Positions 1 through 10,823 of a stretch of 60,000 nucleotides of DNA are shown piece by piece. Where the stretch lies: contig NC_088295.1 of the NCBI RefSeq assembly GCF_032854445.1, forward strand, positions 60,433,249 to 60,493,248, read 5' to 3'. Both the position numbers and the translations under genes were made by a program. The notes below the pieces were generated by a model. It saw only the letters and a program-made list of their open reading frames with translations. It searched no databases and was not told where the DNA came from. The DNA comes from Liolophura sinensis (taxonomy: Eukaryota > Mollusca > Polyplacophora > Chitonida > Chitonidae). How positions within the stretch are numbered: position 1 is the stretch's first letter; each line of letters opens with the position of its first letter.

Positions 1-290
1 TATGCAAAGCGTTTTACTGTGCAGGACACGTGTTTTATTTTAATACACACAAACGTTTTTAAGCAAAACCCTAAAAGTGTCGTTAAATAAAACACTAATG
101 GTGCTCTTAAATAAATATTAATAGTGTTAAAACAATATTGATTTATATTGACAATAAACTAATGTTTTTAAAGAAAACACTGAATGTATTTTTAAGCTTG
201 TCAGCACAAGACATTTTCAGTGTTTATAAGTAAAACACTTTTGAAAAGTGTTTTAACATAAAACACAATAATAATAAAGAGCTGAAATAT
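1..290. repeat. AT-rich repeat cluster with a 25-bp palindrome
   Basis: The motif aaaacact / agtgtttt recurs many times in both orientations. At 231-255 two 12-nt arms (taaaacactttt and aaaagtgtttta) form a perfect inverted repeat around one base. The unit is not regular. It may be part of a larger repeat cut by the window edge. Confidence 0.5.
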
Positions 291-1290
291 TGAGTGAAAA
301 CAAGGCTTTCGTTTTTCGGAGTTACACTACTTGTGTATTACGGAAAGATATATGCTGTAAGAAACCAGAGATGAAAACAAAGGTTAAAGGTGGAAAGAAA
401 ATTGAAATATTTTATAAAACATAAAAAGATATCATGTAACCATTATTATCGTATGACATAGGCCAGTGGTTTCCTGCATACAGTGTAGGAAACTTTTGTC
501 ACGAACATGTGACTTGACGCTGACCAAAATATAGGTTTAGTGCTTTTGACAAAGGGTATTATCGATGATAGGCTTTAAGTTCTTTGTCGTCTGGTCACAA
601 GCGGTTTGACAGCCCACGGTAGATCCTGTTGTGAAGGAATTACAATACACTTGTGGCAGAATGCATCGTTCATGGAATGTCTGCTTTGCCCACATTCGCC
701 GTCCAAATTCAGTCGGAAAATTACTTTTTTGTAACTTGACTTTTGTTTTCGGTGAATTGAATGCTGGCAAATGTGTGAATTCCAAGGTGTTAATGTTTTT
801 TATACTGTATTCTGCCCGTCACATCACACAACTTATAAGATGTCAGATGTTTTTCTTCATTTTAGTTGTTTTTCGTTCAAATCTTTGTAGATTACTAACA
901 CATAATAACACTACTAGGTATTATGAAATGTCTTTGTCTTCAAAAGAGATTGAACATCCCAACAAGATGACGGCAAGTCTTCTGTTGTGCTGTGTCGTGC
1001 TGTCGTGTGTACTCGTCACGCTTATACAACCATTAGATTTGTACACCATATCAAATTTCAGTGCAATCGGATCACCGCTTTAGGGAAAGAATGTTGTTTT
1101 TTTAGACATACTTCTCCACGCAACAATGAGAGACACTTTAGTTCCCCTTGGTGGCATGACGGGTCACTATATAGATATGGAATATAAAGTGCTAGACGCT
1201 GTAATTCACCAGTTGATAAATGTGTCAAGGTTTACGTGCCCCAGTAATCGCTTGTCAAAAAGAGGTGTATGGTAAGGCATCCGTCCCAGT
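291..1290. other. Gene-free stretch with one weak signal-peptide-like ORF
   Basis: Nothing well supported. A + frame from an ATG at 967 reads MTASLLLCCVVLSCVLVTLI and ends at 1083 without a good splice donor. A longer open frame upstream of it has coding-unlike composition. Confidence 0.3.
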
Positions 1291-1456
1291 GGATTGGTCT
1301 TTTCCGTAGAGCATCATTACATAAAAGAGCGGTGGAAATCCATCCTGCAACAACGAGGCACATTACACGTACGTGCACTCGAAGGACTCCGTGTTCCACA
1401 TATAACTGAAAAATTGTTAAGTTCGATGTTAAACCTTAGGCACTCACTCATTCAAG
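1291..1456 (+). mobile_element. SINE family B fragment
   Basis: It matches family B on the strand opposite to 58213-58562: gagcggtggaaatccatcct, aggcacattacacgtacgtgcac, ctgaaaaattgttaag and a tail cactcactca. The tRNA head is missing. Confidence 0.65.
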
Positions 1457-1841
1457 CATGACCAAGCGTGCGTGGTTTAACCAAGCAAATCTCCATTGTC
1501 AGCCAATCATCGTCGATTCTGTATCCCTTTTGTAAATAATAATATACACCTTAACTAAACCATGTGACACTTTAGGCACATGCACAGGTTTGTAAATCTA
1601 TATAGTTCACAAATTTTAAGTCGATATTGAACTAACTAAAACATATTGCATCAAACTGAATTTTTATTTAATTTGTATATTGGGATTCCGGCACTTGAAC
1701 TGTCGTGACGTGCATTGCTGAAAGTATCTTTTGATATTCCATCATCGTGTTAACTTGATAGAGAAGCAGCTTATCAGCTTCCCGGTGTGGATGCGTATAA
1801 AGCCGGGCTGGCTAGCGTTGCATATAATTGTGGTGGGTAAA

Positions 1842-1995
1842 GTGGGTCACAGGTGAGTAATATTAGCTACATGGTTACTCTGTGATAGGATACGCAAATA
1901 TATGCTGCCAGGAAATAAGAAAATTACCGACACCATATATTTCCGTATCCTATCACTGAGTAACCATGTAACGAATTTATCCTGCTAAGACCCAC
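1842..1995. mobile_element. Fold-back (MITE-like) element
   Basis: Long inverted repeat: 1868-1903 (tacatggttactctgtgata...) pairs with 1935-1970 with 34 of 36 positions complementary, around a 31-nt loop. The outer ends carry gtgggtc (1842) and gacccac (ending 1995). No coding capacity. Fits a small non-autonomous fold-back transposon. Confidence 0.55.
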
Positions 1996-3470
1996 CAATT
2001 CAGTGCAGAAAACCGATGCATAGGTGAATCGATTCAGCGGTGTAACCATTGTATTGCAGTGGATTTTTAAAAACCCAGACTTATGACGTTTAGAGATGAA
2101 GAATATAGGCTTTGTTCTACTCTCTGTTTATCACCAGTTAATCCCTATCGACTCCGAGATAAAAGGTCTTTGGGTAACGTATGAGACCGATATTTACCTC
2201 GGGTATTTGGAGACAGAACTACAGAAATATAGATTTACTCTCAGTACTTCAATCATTTATTCAATGCTTTTATTCTATTTATAATACCAAATAGATTCCC
2301 AGTCTGTATTGTTCCAGTATAACTCTTGGAGAAGTCTTACGACTTATTACTGTGAAACAGCAAGAACAGTATAATAGAAGATCCGAAGATTTGTTTATCG
2401 GTTTGAACACTAAACAGTGAAATCCATTTAATCACATACATGCATTCAAATCATCAATGGGGTCACAGTCCCTTCAATATAACACTAAATCCTCCCTGTG
2501 TAATATACTGAAGATTGCTGATCTCCTGCCAGATCGAGCAACTCTCACGCGGGAAATTTTTTTGCTCATGCGAGAGGTGCCATGAACGATACTCTTTTAT
2601 AGCGTGCAAACGGAGTAGGCGGTGCTAATCACCAAAAAATCCTACATTTTGATTGGCTATAATTTACTATGATGTCGAAGAAAATATGGCTAACATAGCG
2701 TAATTTTCTTTATGTAAGGATAAAAATCTCCATAATTTCTATTAAATAATGCTATATTAAATATTATTTTGAAAAACACAGATACCATAAAATCTGCTCT
2801 TTCTCTAACGATACTAATGTAACTCATGAGCCGACTTTACAAACCACGACGAAGTGACGTGAATCATTTCGGCCGGAAATAAATATCTAAATGGCTTCTA
2901 ACTGTGGTAAAACCATAGAAACTGCAGCAATATATACCTGTTTCATAAACTATGAGTTTCAAACCTACATTGAGTACATTTTTATACCAGAATTCTGTGA
3001 CAATCGGTCACTGAAATTTGACTGTTGTTGTTGTAATCGATCGTCAACAGCACATACCTTTATCAAAATGACCCCATGAAACTCTTCTTGTATTTCATTT
3101 TCGTTAAGGATAAAAGGTTAGACATGCAAAAGACATGTAGGAAGTCTCACAGTTCAAAAAAAATTCGATAATGGTGATTGCTCGTTTCAGACTCGATCAG
3201 CCGATACGAGAATTCCTTTGAATATAAAACTCAGTAATGTGTCAGTGTTTTAGAACTTAACAGCAGAGGTGCAGGTAAGCTGCAGACGACAGTTATTTAT
3301 TAACATTTTGCGCCATTTTCGTGTTGTCGTATTATCTGCTCTTATACCGATCATGTATTTCATTTGAAATACTCAGTACAGTCAAGTTATCCCAATTGCA
3401 TTTCCAATCTGATATGAATAAGAGATTATCCATGAGTATTCACAACCGAACGAAGGAAGATAACCTACTC
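1996..3470. other. Gene-free stretch
   Basis: AT-rich; I see no gene. A TATA-like gaatataaaactc (about 3222) is followed 45 nt later by a donor-like gcaggtaagc (about 3272), which could be a first exon, but nothing downstream supports it. Confidence 0.3.
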
Positions 3471-3760
3471 AATATTTATTTATTTGATTGGTGTTTTACG
3501 CCGTACTTAAAAATATTTCATTTGTACAAATGCGGGCAACATAATGGTGGGGGTGGGGGGTGGGGGGGTGGGGGGGAGTGACCGAACAGAGACTGGGGGA
3601 AACCAACGACATTCCGCAGGTTGCTGCAGACCTTCCCACGAACGGCTGAAGAGAAAGCCAGTATTAGGTGGACTTGAACTCGTAACGACCGCATTATTGG
3701 TAGGCTCCTGGGTCATTGCTCCCTGCTGACATGCTAACCCCCTCGGTCACGGAGGCCCCT
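3471..3760 (-). mobile_element. tRNA-derived SINE, family A, with internal G-rich expansion
   Basis: Near full-length copy. On plus it runs from ttatttatttgattggtg (3' tail) through the central part to gtcacggaggcccct (tRNA-like 5' end). The usual segment after cataatgg is replaced by a G-run (3544-3580). The open frames here derive from the SINE. Confidence 0.85.
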
Positions 3761-4700
3761 AAATATAACTTTAAGCCCATTTTTTACATACTACCAAACT
3801 GATTTTGTAAACAAAATTTATTTATATATTAAATACGAAATAAATCTGAGTATTGCATTAAACCGCGTCAAAGAAAGGATATATGATATTCACCAATAAC
3901 GTGGATGGTACCTCTGCAATATAAAGATAAGCATGGAAGGTAGAAAAATGAACCGCAGCAGTCACTTTTTACAAATATTTAGTGACAAACCCATGCAGTT
4001 CGAGTGTGTGAGAGGTGCCACTGTGTGGTGGCGCAAGCCGTTCAAGCCGTCTCTCAATTACAGTGACGTACGAGATCTGTAGACTGTGTACTGTCGTGGG
4101 CAGTTGTACCCACAGACAAATTCACTCGACCTGATACGTTCTGCTGGCGCTTATAGTACATGTGTCTTGAAAGTGTCCTAACAATAACTGGGTTAGCCGC
4201 TTGGAATGTTTGTCTCCAAAGTAGTACGCAGAAAAATGAGGTAATGGATATTCATTAAGGGTCAGGTGAGTGGTAAACACAAGTTCACGTGAGACTGCTG
4301 TCATTGTCAGCTTGAATAAGGTTATAGGTGCGTGTTTACCCCGAACAGATTGTCAGGCTTGACTTGTCATCCTTGAGTGACAAATAACGAGTGTATAACT
4401 CACTGGTTTTCTCGGTCAGAGGATATCCTATGCTATAAATAACTCATATACGTCATCGGAGTTTCTCTGTCTAAAGCCCCGGTCTAAAGCTCATCTGAAT
4501 GGCAGTGGTCTGAGTGCACCACACTAATCGTGACCAGGACACAAAAACTTAAGTCAAAAAGAACAAAGCACAAAATGAGAAATGCTGAATTGACTGGTCG
4601 TTAATACAGATATTTGGTAGAAAAGAAATCATGCATGTCGGTGTTTGTAAACACTTACGTGGCATGCATCTTAGTCAACAAGACTACAACCGTCAGTCAA
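3761..4700. other. Upstream region of the secreted-protein gene
   Basis: No coding signal. A second TATA-like box (ctataaataactc, about 4434) precedes the better one at 4708. Palindromic atgcatgt/gcatgcat words occur between 4630 and 4670. Confidence 0.3.
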
Positions 4701-4707
4701 ATTTTCC

Positions 4708-4715
4708 TATAAATA
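4708..4715 (+). promoter_or_regulatory. TATA box of the secreted-protein gene
   Basis: TATAAATA stands about 30 bp before a plausible start region (about 4738-4745). It is followed by a roughly 95-nt leader that ends in an excellent splice donor (cttcag|gtaagac, 4836/4837). The matching acceptor (ttcttcag, ending 5466) lies 14 nt before the start codon at 5481. Spacing and splice quality together make this the likely promoter. Confidence 0.65.
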
Positions 4716-4739
4716 CAGCGGAGTTGTCTGTAATCTCAG

Positions 4740-4836
4740 CAAGTTTCTACAGCAGACTTCATTTCATTCACGAGGCAATTTAATCCAAGCCATCATCCTC
4801 GTCTTCGAGTCCTGTTCGGCATTTATTTTACTTCAG
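4740..4836 (+). other. Non-coding first exon of the secreted-protein gene
   Basis: This is a 5' leader between the TATA box and a strong donor at 4837. The intron 4837-5466 carries a short SINE-A fragment (about 5265-5298). The 5' edge is inferred from TATA spacing. Confidence 0.5.
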
Positions 4837-5480
4837 GTAAGACAGGTGTTTATCATACACTTCTGGCTCTATAATGTTGTCAACTGGAAAGACAATGTGA
4901 AACATTTGAACAGATTGATGTTAAAGACGATATAACGGAGATGTTTGGCAAAAAATCGATCAGTGTAAATCCAATCTAATTTTGCTATAACTTTGGAATA
5001 TCACAATTAATTACCTTTTATTTTCATAAAAAAATCATCCTCGTCTGTGCACGCGTTACCTTTCAAAATCGGTAATAGAGTTCTGAAAATCTGTAAATAG
5101 GGTCGTATTATAACTTTTTAAAACTTTAGAATCAGTTTAACAAGCTAAACAGTACAGGCATATGAGTATGATATTACTGAAAGGCAGCCATTAGTTATTC
5201 TTGGTAAATATTGAAAAGTTCCTCCAGAATCTCTGGTATAGCCTCGTTAAAAATTTGCTTTGCATAGCCCGGGGGAAACCTATGGCCATCCGCATTTTTT
5301 AAAATTATCTTGCACTATCTATTTCCGTAAGTAAATGACACATGTATAAGCCTGTCCATAAAGAGCTTTATAAAAATACCCTTTCAAACAAAGTATTAGA
5401 ATTATTTGGTCGAATACAAGAAAGAAGTCTTCTGTCATCAAGACAGTTTTTATATTTCTTCTTCAGATTAGCTTGGCACG

Positions 5481-5981
5481 ATGGTGAAATCTGCAATCTT
5501 CGTTTCTATCACCGTTCTCTTCTGCTTGGTGATCAGCTCTAAGGCTCATCCCCGTCCCCCGGGACCACCCGGATCACCACACGATAGACCGGGACCCCCT
5601 CCGGAGAGAGACGGGAATTTTACTTTGGAGGACATCGATGATGCCAACTACACCATAGACGATGACGAGGAGCACAACATTACTCGCGGTGGCCCTCATA
5701 GTCGGCATGGTAACCATTCCCATCGCGACAGAGAGGGCAACAGCACTAGGACAGAAGAGGGCAATGACGACGAGTCAAAACACAGACGTCATCCTCCCGC
5801 TCACAGATTGAGGAGTGGCCAGTTCATGTCAGAGGAAAGTAACGAGAATGACGAGAGAGAAAGTGAGGAACGTCATGAAAGCAGAAGAATGAGGCCCCGC
5901 TTTCAAAGTTTCCACAGTTGGGTTCGTCCACGGGTCTTCAGGAATTGGACTTCTCGCCGTCTCCTTGGCAACAGTCAGTAA
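5481..5981 (+). CDS. Secreted, disordered, glycosylatable acidic protein (166 aa), unknown function
   Basis: I do not recognise a family. Residues 1-22 form a clear signal peptide (MVKSAI, hydrophobic core, SSKA before His23). Residues 23-45 are Pro/Gly-rich. The rest is low-complexity and rich in Asp/Glu, Arg and His. There are six N-glycosylation sequons, at Asn46, 56, 66, 78, 87 and 155. The mature part has no cysteine, so no disulfide fold is expected. The C-terminus is basic and aromatic (RPRF at about 138-141, SRRLLGNSQ at the end). The ATG is the first after the splice acceptor at 5466 and fits the signal peptide. AATAAA lies 214 nt after the stop. A broken relative sits 6.5 kb downstream, so this is a local family. 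Such composition occurs in matrix or mineral-associated proteins and in peptide precursors; neither is shown. Confidence 0.8.
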   Translation: MVKSAIFVSITVLFCLVISSKAHPRPPGPPGSPHDRPGPPPERDGNFTLEDIDDANYTIDDDEEHNITRGGPHSRHGNHSHRDREGNSTRTEEGNDDESKHRRHPPAHRLRSGQFMSEESNENDERESEERHESRRMRPRFQSFHSWVRPRVFRNWTSRRLLGNSQ

Positions 5982-6194
5982 CAAGAAATTGCAGGTCATC
6001 TGTCATTTTACACTAGGTGAAACGTAGATGGCATGTTGAGATTATGCGCCTTTTAAGACAGACTAATACTTTATCCCTCACCGAATCTATAAACCATGAA
6101 GTCCGTTAGACTTTTTCTAACAATATTTTTGAAATTATATATCATGTTTCAATTTACAAATGTATGCCGGGTGCATCTGATGTTAATAGTTTGT

Positions 6195-6200
6195 AATAAA
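6195..6200 (+). terminator. Polyadenylation signal AATAAA of the secreted-protein gene
   Basis: A canonical AATAAA stands 214 nt after the stop at 5981, followed by a T/G-rich stretch. It gives a compact two-exon gene of about 1.5 kb. Confidence 0.6.
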
Positions 6201-6728
6201 TGTTCTGATTGCGGGACAATCGGATCAAACTTGTAATAATTCGTCTTGTCGTATTCACATATCGTATGCTCATATACAGTTTTAGTGTAGTTGTTTGGAA
6301 CCGTTCCAAAATGCACACCTAGTATTTATTTATTTACTTATTTATTTATTTTATATACATTTGATTGTTGTTTTAAGTACTACTAAGGAATCTTTCACCT
6401 ACTGGACCGCGATCAGATCTATGGCTGGAAGAAGCCGCACTGTCCGCTAAGTATACAAGACATTGCTTTTCTCAAGGTAGCTAATAAACCGCTTTCGAAA
6501 TAGATATGATTATTTGGTGTCAAATTTAAAAATCTGATGTTTAATAATTGGATAATACGATTAATATTACTATTCCACTCCATCAGTGAAGAGAATAAAA
6601 TGCAAATATCCTGTGTGACTGAAAATATTCTGATTTTGAATGAGAGGCTAACTCCAGCACATGCTAGCTTCTTCTCCGTGCGTAAATCTAACAGTAACCT
6701 GGTACCAAGGATAGTTGTGGGTTGCACT
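6201..6728. other. Gene-free stretch
   Basis: AT-rich with a (TTTA)n run at about 6324-6352. The overlapping open frames on both strands at about 6419-6758 look non-coding. Confidence 0.3.
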
Positions 6729-6826
6729 TGGGATCTGTCTGAATTCCTCCCAACATAATGCTGGCCGTCGTATAAATAAAATATTCTTTAGTAGGGCGCA
6801 AAACACCAAATGAAATAAATAAATAA

Positions 6827-6830
<4 letters not shown>
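6729..6830 (+). mobile_element. SINE family A 3' end
   Basis: Contains cctcccaacataatgctggc, cgtcgtataaataaaatatt and the tail caccaaatgaaataaataaa. It runs directly into a TA microsatellite. Confidence 0.75.

Positions 6831-6911
<81 letters not shown>
6831..6911. repeat. (TA)n microsatellite, about 81 bp
   Basis: Pure AT dinucleotide run at the 3' end of a SINE-A tail. The translated YIYIYI frame is an artefact. Confidence 0.97.
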
Positions 6912-6914
<3 letters not shown>

Positions 6915-8327
6915 CTTCTACTCTTCTTAAAACTGAGCTTAAAGGTCAACGGACAACAAATATTGTCACAAATCACGTGATTAATCGTAGACAGTGATAG
7001 CCACCTCAGGGTCGGACAGAGAACCCTGTTGATAACGTAAAGGCCGGACCCACAATCATGTGGCTGACCAGCCAGAACTATTTGCTGTGCTAACTTATTT
7101 GACAGAAAAGATGAAAACTAATGCTTAAGATAACACATAAGATGGTGAATAAGTCCACAAACGAGTTCGTGTTATACATGTGCCTAAGACAGCACTGTGA
7201 TCTTAAGGCCATTGGTCAACGGGGACTAAAACTAACAGGAAAATAACATTGCGCAACGTATGTTATTGTTTGTTGATAATGACTAAATGCAAGCTAGGTA
7301 GCTAGATTGTTTAGATCATCGTAGGAGTATTCAATGTCCAGATAAGCTGAGAATTTCTACTCTTTTTATGCATAACTCGGCATTTTATGAAGGACAGTTT
7401 CGCACGAACATTATCGAATGTTCAGCCACTTTCTCGCCGTTTTGGCCGTATATAACCATGCCAAGGTACGTTGTTATATTTCTTAACAGCAAGTTTGTCG
7501 AAGCATGTTAGCAAAACATCAGCACTGAAGGGCCTTAAAAATCACCATATTTCCTCTTATGTTATAGTACATATTGATTGGGTGAAATGAGTTTTAAACC
7601 TGCACATAGCGCGAGCCATTCAGTTTTTCCTATAGAAGAATTGACATATAACTGTGTTCTTTATTTGTTAATCATTTTACTGGTGTCATCTCTGAGGATA
7701 TAACCTCTAATGAGGTGCTATCATTGCCTTTCAAAGAACTAAGGATATCCGAATAGAAGTACAAACACGGTTGAACAATGGCCTCAAAATTACGTTTGTT
7801 CTAATTCTGGTGTAGAAGTGTACTAATATAAACACGATTTCGGCAATTGTGTAAACGGTTACGGCTAAGAGTAGGTTGAATAAAGGGCCATAACTCTTGA
7901 AAGGACGATCAATGATGTAAGACGTCAAATGTAAGATAATCTTGTTAAAGATCACTAAGGATTTATTCAACGGACTCTAATGTTTTATGTATATTATTAT
8001 CGTTAGCTGATAAAATAAGATACATGTATCGTTACACAGAGACTTGAACCTTATATTTGTTGTCCATTTCATGAATAGGAAACCAAACATTGGGAGATAC
8101 TTCCAAATAACAAGCTGAGAATTGCATATTATGGAATTCTGTTGTCTCATATATTTATTTACACCACAACATCCAGGAAAGATAAGGAAATGTGTTCTTA
8201 TCTGATGATTATTTAATACCATACTTAAAATGTTTCATTACTGCGTTAGCAGTTTTATGGGTGAAGAACACAGTGGGGTACGGCGTAAACCATTCATGTG
8301 TGATGCATTTATTATGCTTTACATTAT
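6912..8327. other. Gene-free stretch
   Basis: AT-rich; no gene seen. Weak SINE-A tail similarity (ataccatacttaaaatgtttca) at about 8216-8240. Confidence 0.3.
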
Positions 8328-8440
8328 GCCCAAGAATATTTTACTTATGCAACGGCAGCCAGCATTATGGTGGAAGGAAACCGGGGAGAGGCCGGGGGAA
8401 ACCCACGACAACCCGAAGGCTGCTGCCAGAACCATGTCTG
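8328..8440 (-). mobile_element. SINE family A, central fragment
   Basis: On plus: cccaagaatattttacttat, gccagcattatggtggaagg and gccgggggaaacccacgaca. Both ends are missing. Confidence 0.8.
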
Positions 8441-8684
8441 ATATATACTGGCCTGTTATGTTTACCGACGGGAAGAAATTGATCTTTACGTAAGACGGCA
8501 TACACGGCCACACGAACCCCGTCCAGCGATTATTACAGGTAAGTTGAAAAATAAGGTCTAAAATCCCACCTGAGAAACTAAACTAAACTGTTTGGTTTTC
8601 ACTTGCTGCAGACAAACTGTTGACTTAATGCGCCCTTGAAACATATTTACATGGCGAAGATGGTTACTCTGGATATTCCGGTTT

Positions 8685-8773
8685 CTTTCCTCCCATAAAC
8701 CTGACTGCAGTTACTTGTGTATAGGTAGATTACTTTGAGCAGGTTGTTTAACACCAATCAAATAAATAAATTA
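8685..8773 (+). mobile_element. Diverged SINE 3' end
   Basis: Contains tttcctcccataaacctgac and ends gtttaacaccaatcaaataa with an AATA tail. Related to family A but diverged in the middle. Confidence 0.55.
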
Positions 8774-8928
8774 AAACATATTACTCTCTTATAAAGAAAA
8801 TGAAAGGAATAGACCTACTGACGCTATTAGTACAATAACTTACATCTCATAATATGTGTCCAAAATTTATATTGGCACTGGATGGCTCATTCGACTAAAG
8901 CTGGACACGTGATTAATGTACGGATGTT

Positions 8929-9235
8929 TTCAGTTTAATGTCGTACTTGACAATTTTTCACTCATATAAAGACGAGGAGTCACTAGGTGTGTCTACATAC
9001 ATTGTGTCTTCTTGTGACCGTCCAGGAGGGACATAAGAAGACACAAGTCATGTGCCCACTGAAGTATCATGCCGCAGACACCAGACATGACACTTCACCC
9101 AAGTATACATTATACTGACACCGGGCCAAGCAGTCATGTTTCCTTCCGCTAACCCCTCAATGCTGAACGCAGTGCGAGGCAGCAGCAAGTACAATTTTTA
9201 TTGAAGTCTTTGGTATGATCTGACCAGGCAGGCGC
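8929..9235 (-). mobile_element. Diverged SINE family B
   Basis: On plus: gtcgtacttgacaatttttc, atactgacaccgggccaagc and aatgctgaacgcagtgcgag, in the same order as at 52596-52918. The tRNA head is degraded. Confidence 0.6.
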
Positions 9236-9903
9236 AAAACGACATCATATGTTGTCATCTTGACGAGCAAAAAGTACACAGTTAAAAAACTAATCACAGA
9301 TGAAAAAATGTACACACTCCCTTAACATACCTGTGGATGATTCTCAGTCAGGGGATGGATGTCCAGCGCTGTAAATTGAATTTTGTGTGCCATATAAGTG
9401 TTACCGGCTGTCATTCAGAAAGGGGAGCGCCGACCTCATTTCCTTACACAACTATATGCTCTGTACGTGTGTTGAAACTGTTTTGACTATAGAACGAATA
9501 TGATGTTGTGTGTGTCAATACCGCGATATTAAATACTGACTATCTACTCGGTAAAATGAATTCGGGGTATTCAGTAGCCGTCATTCTATGCTACACTCTA
9601 TTCTACAAACCTACTCAAATTCCGACAGCACAGGACCCATGAAATGACGTATTTGCCGAATAAAACTGGCGAGATCGGCAAGCGATAAAAAGTTGCACGT
9701 TAAGAATGAATGACCGTAGTGGACTGCTTAAGAAAGCCGTCTTCCATTGAAAGTGATTAAAATTTGGAATAAAGAAATGTGTGACAGAGATAAAAAAAAA
9801 CACACACACACACGTTTGTTCCGAGAGTATCCGAGAGTTGAGCTTTGTGTACATCTTGTCAGTTTTTCGTCATACCTGAGCAGGATATCCAGTGGTGACA
9901 TGT
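9236..9903. other. Gene-free stretch with short (CA)n
   Basis: Short (CA)n at about 9800-9813. Overlapping open frames on both strands look non-coding. Confidence 0.3.
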
Positions 9904-10823
9904 TGTTACGACCCAAACTGTCTGTATTATAAAGAGACGGCTTGTTCGAAATACACGACAGTTTAGCCGCACAAAAAAGTAACCAAAACCAGCAGATTTT
10001 ATTTTACAACAATTTATTAGGTATAACAGATAACAAGACTTTTACAAATACTACTGTACTTAAGTTTAACAAGAAAAGATAGCAGTATCTATACTTAATA
10101 TATATATATAGTATATATAAGTACTTACATGTACAACGGTGTCAATTCCAAACGGACGCATATACTCCACAATGCTTAAAAAAATGCACAGAGGCAATAT
10201 TCATAAGAGGGAAAATCCACAGAATAACTGAGTGTATGACGAAATATACACAAAATTCTACAGACAAGGTCCGTGTACTAATAAGCACTGTGTACACAGG
10301 AGCACAAATTAAATATACAAGTTCAGACAGAACAAGTGCTCGTGGAGATAGGATATAACAAAGCCAGAGGCTATAAAGACACCAAAATTCAGCACAAAAG
10401 GCCTACTAAGGTAACACACAGCGAAAGCATCCAAAACTCTCAATAATTCTCCGTTCTCCTCCTTTTGACCTGCTTTCATAGATCTTATATAGACTGGTGG
10501 AATTGTCTAGAATAAGAAAATTCTTGTAAATAACACTTGTAAACAAACAGGCCCCGAACTGAGGGTATTCTGGAACATTCTAAGGCACAGGCAGACAGCA
10601 GGCCCTGAACTCAGCATATGTAAACACTGGCAAGCTAAATTTAGAAGCTGACGGCAGTTGTGCACATAACACATTTAAATCTAATGATTCACCGATTCAC
10701 AAATTAAAGGCGCTACCCGAGGTTATGAATAACATATACGTCGTCCTATGTGTGTTGTAAACAATCTAGGGTCGACCTGACCCTCGGGAGAGCTCTTATG
10801 ACTGTACACACACGATCGTGACA
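9904..10823 (-). mobile_element. Probable solo LTR (920 bp), minus orientation
   Basis: On the minus strand the element begins TGTCACGATCG and ends GGGTCGTAACA, near-inverted TG...CA ends of a form common in Gypsy-type LTRs. A TATA box (CTATATAAGATC, plus about 10477-10488) lies in the first half and AATAAA signals (plus about 10000-10020) near the 3' end, in the order U3-R-U5. No coding region flanks it, and I see no 5-bp target duplication (catgt versus gggcg), no primer-binding site and no polypurine tract. A solo LTR that has lost its duplication fits best. Confidence 0.5.

Noticed and set aside
631-1083. 150-codon plus-strand open frame
   Set aside because: It has no ATG at its start, its composition is not coding-like and no family is recognised. 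Only the ATG at 967 was kept as a weak candidate.
6788-6976. Ile/Tyr repeat protein
   Set aside because: Translation of a TA microsatellite.
8192-8513. Overlapping open frames on both strands
   Set aside because: They lie in a SINE A fragment.
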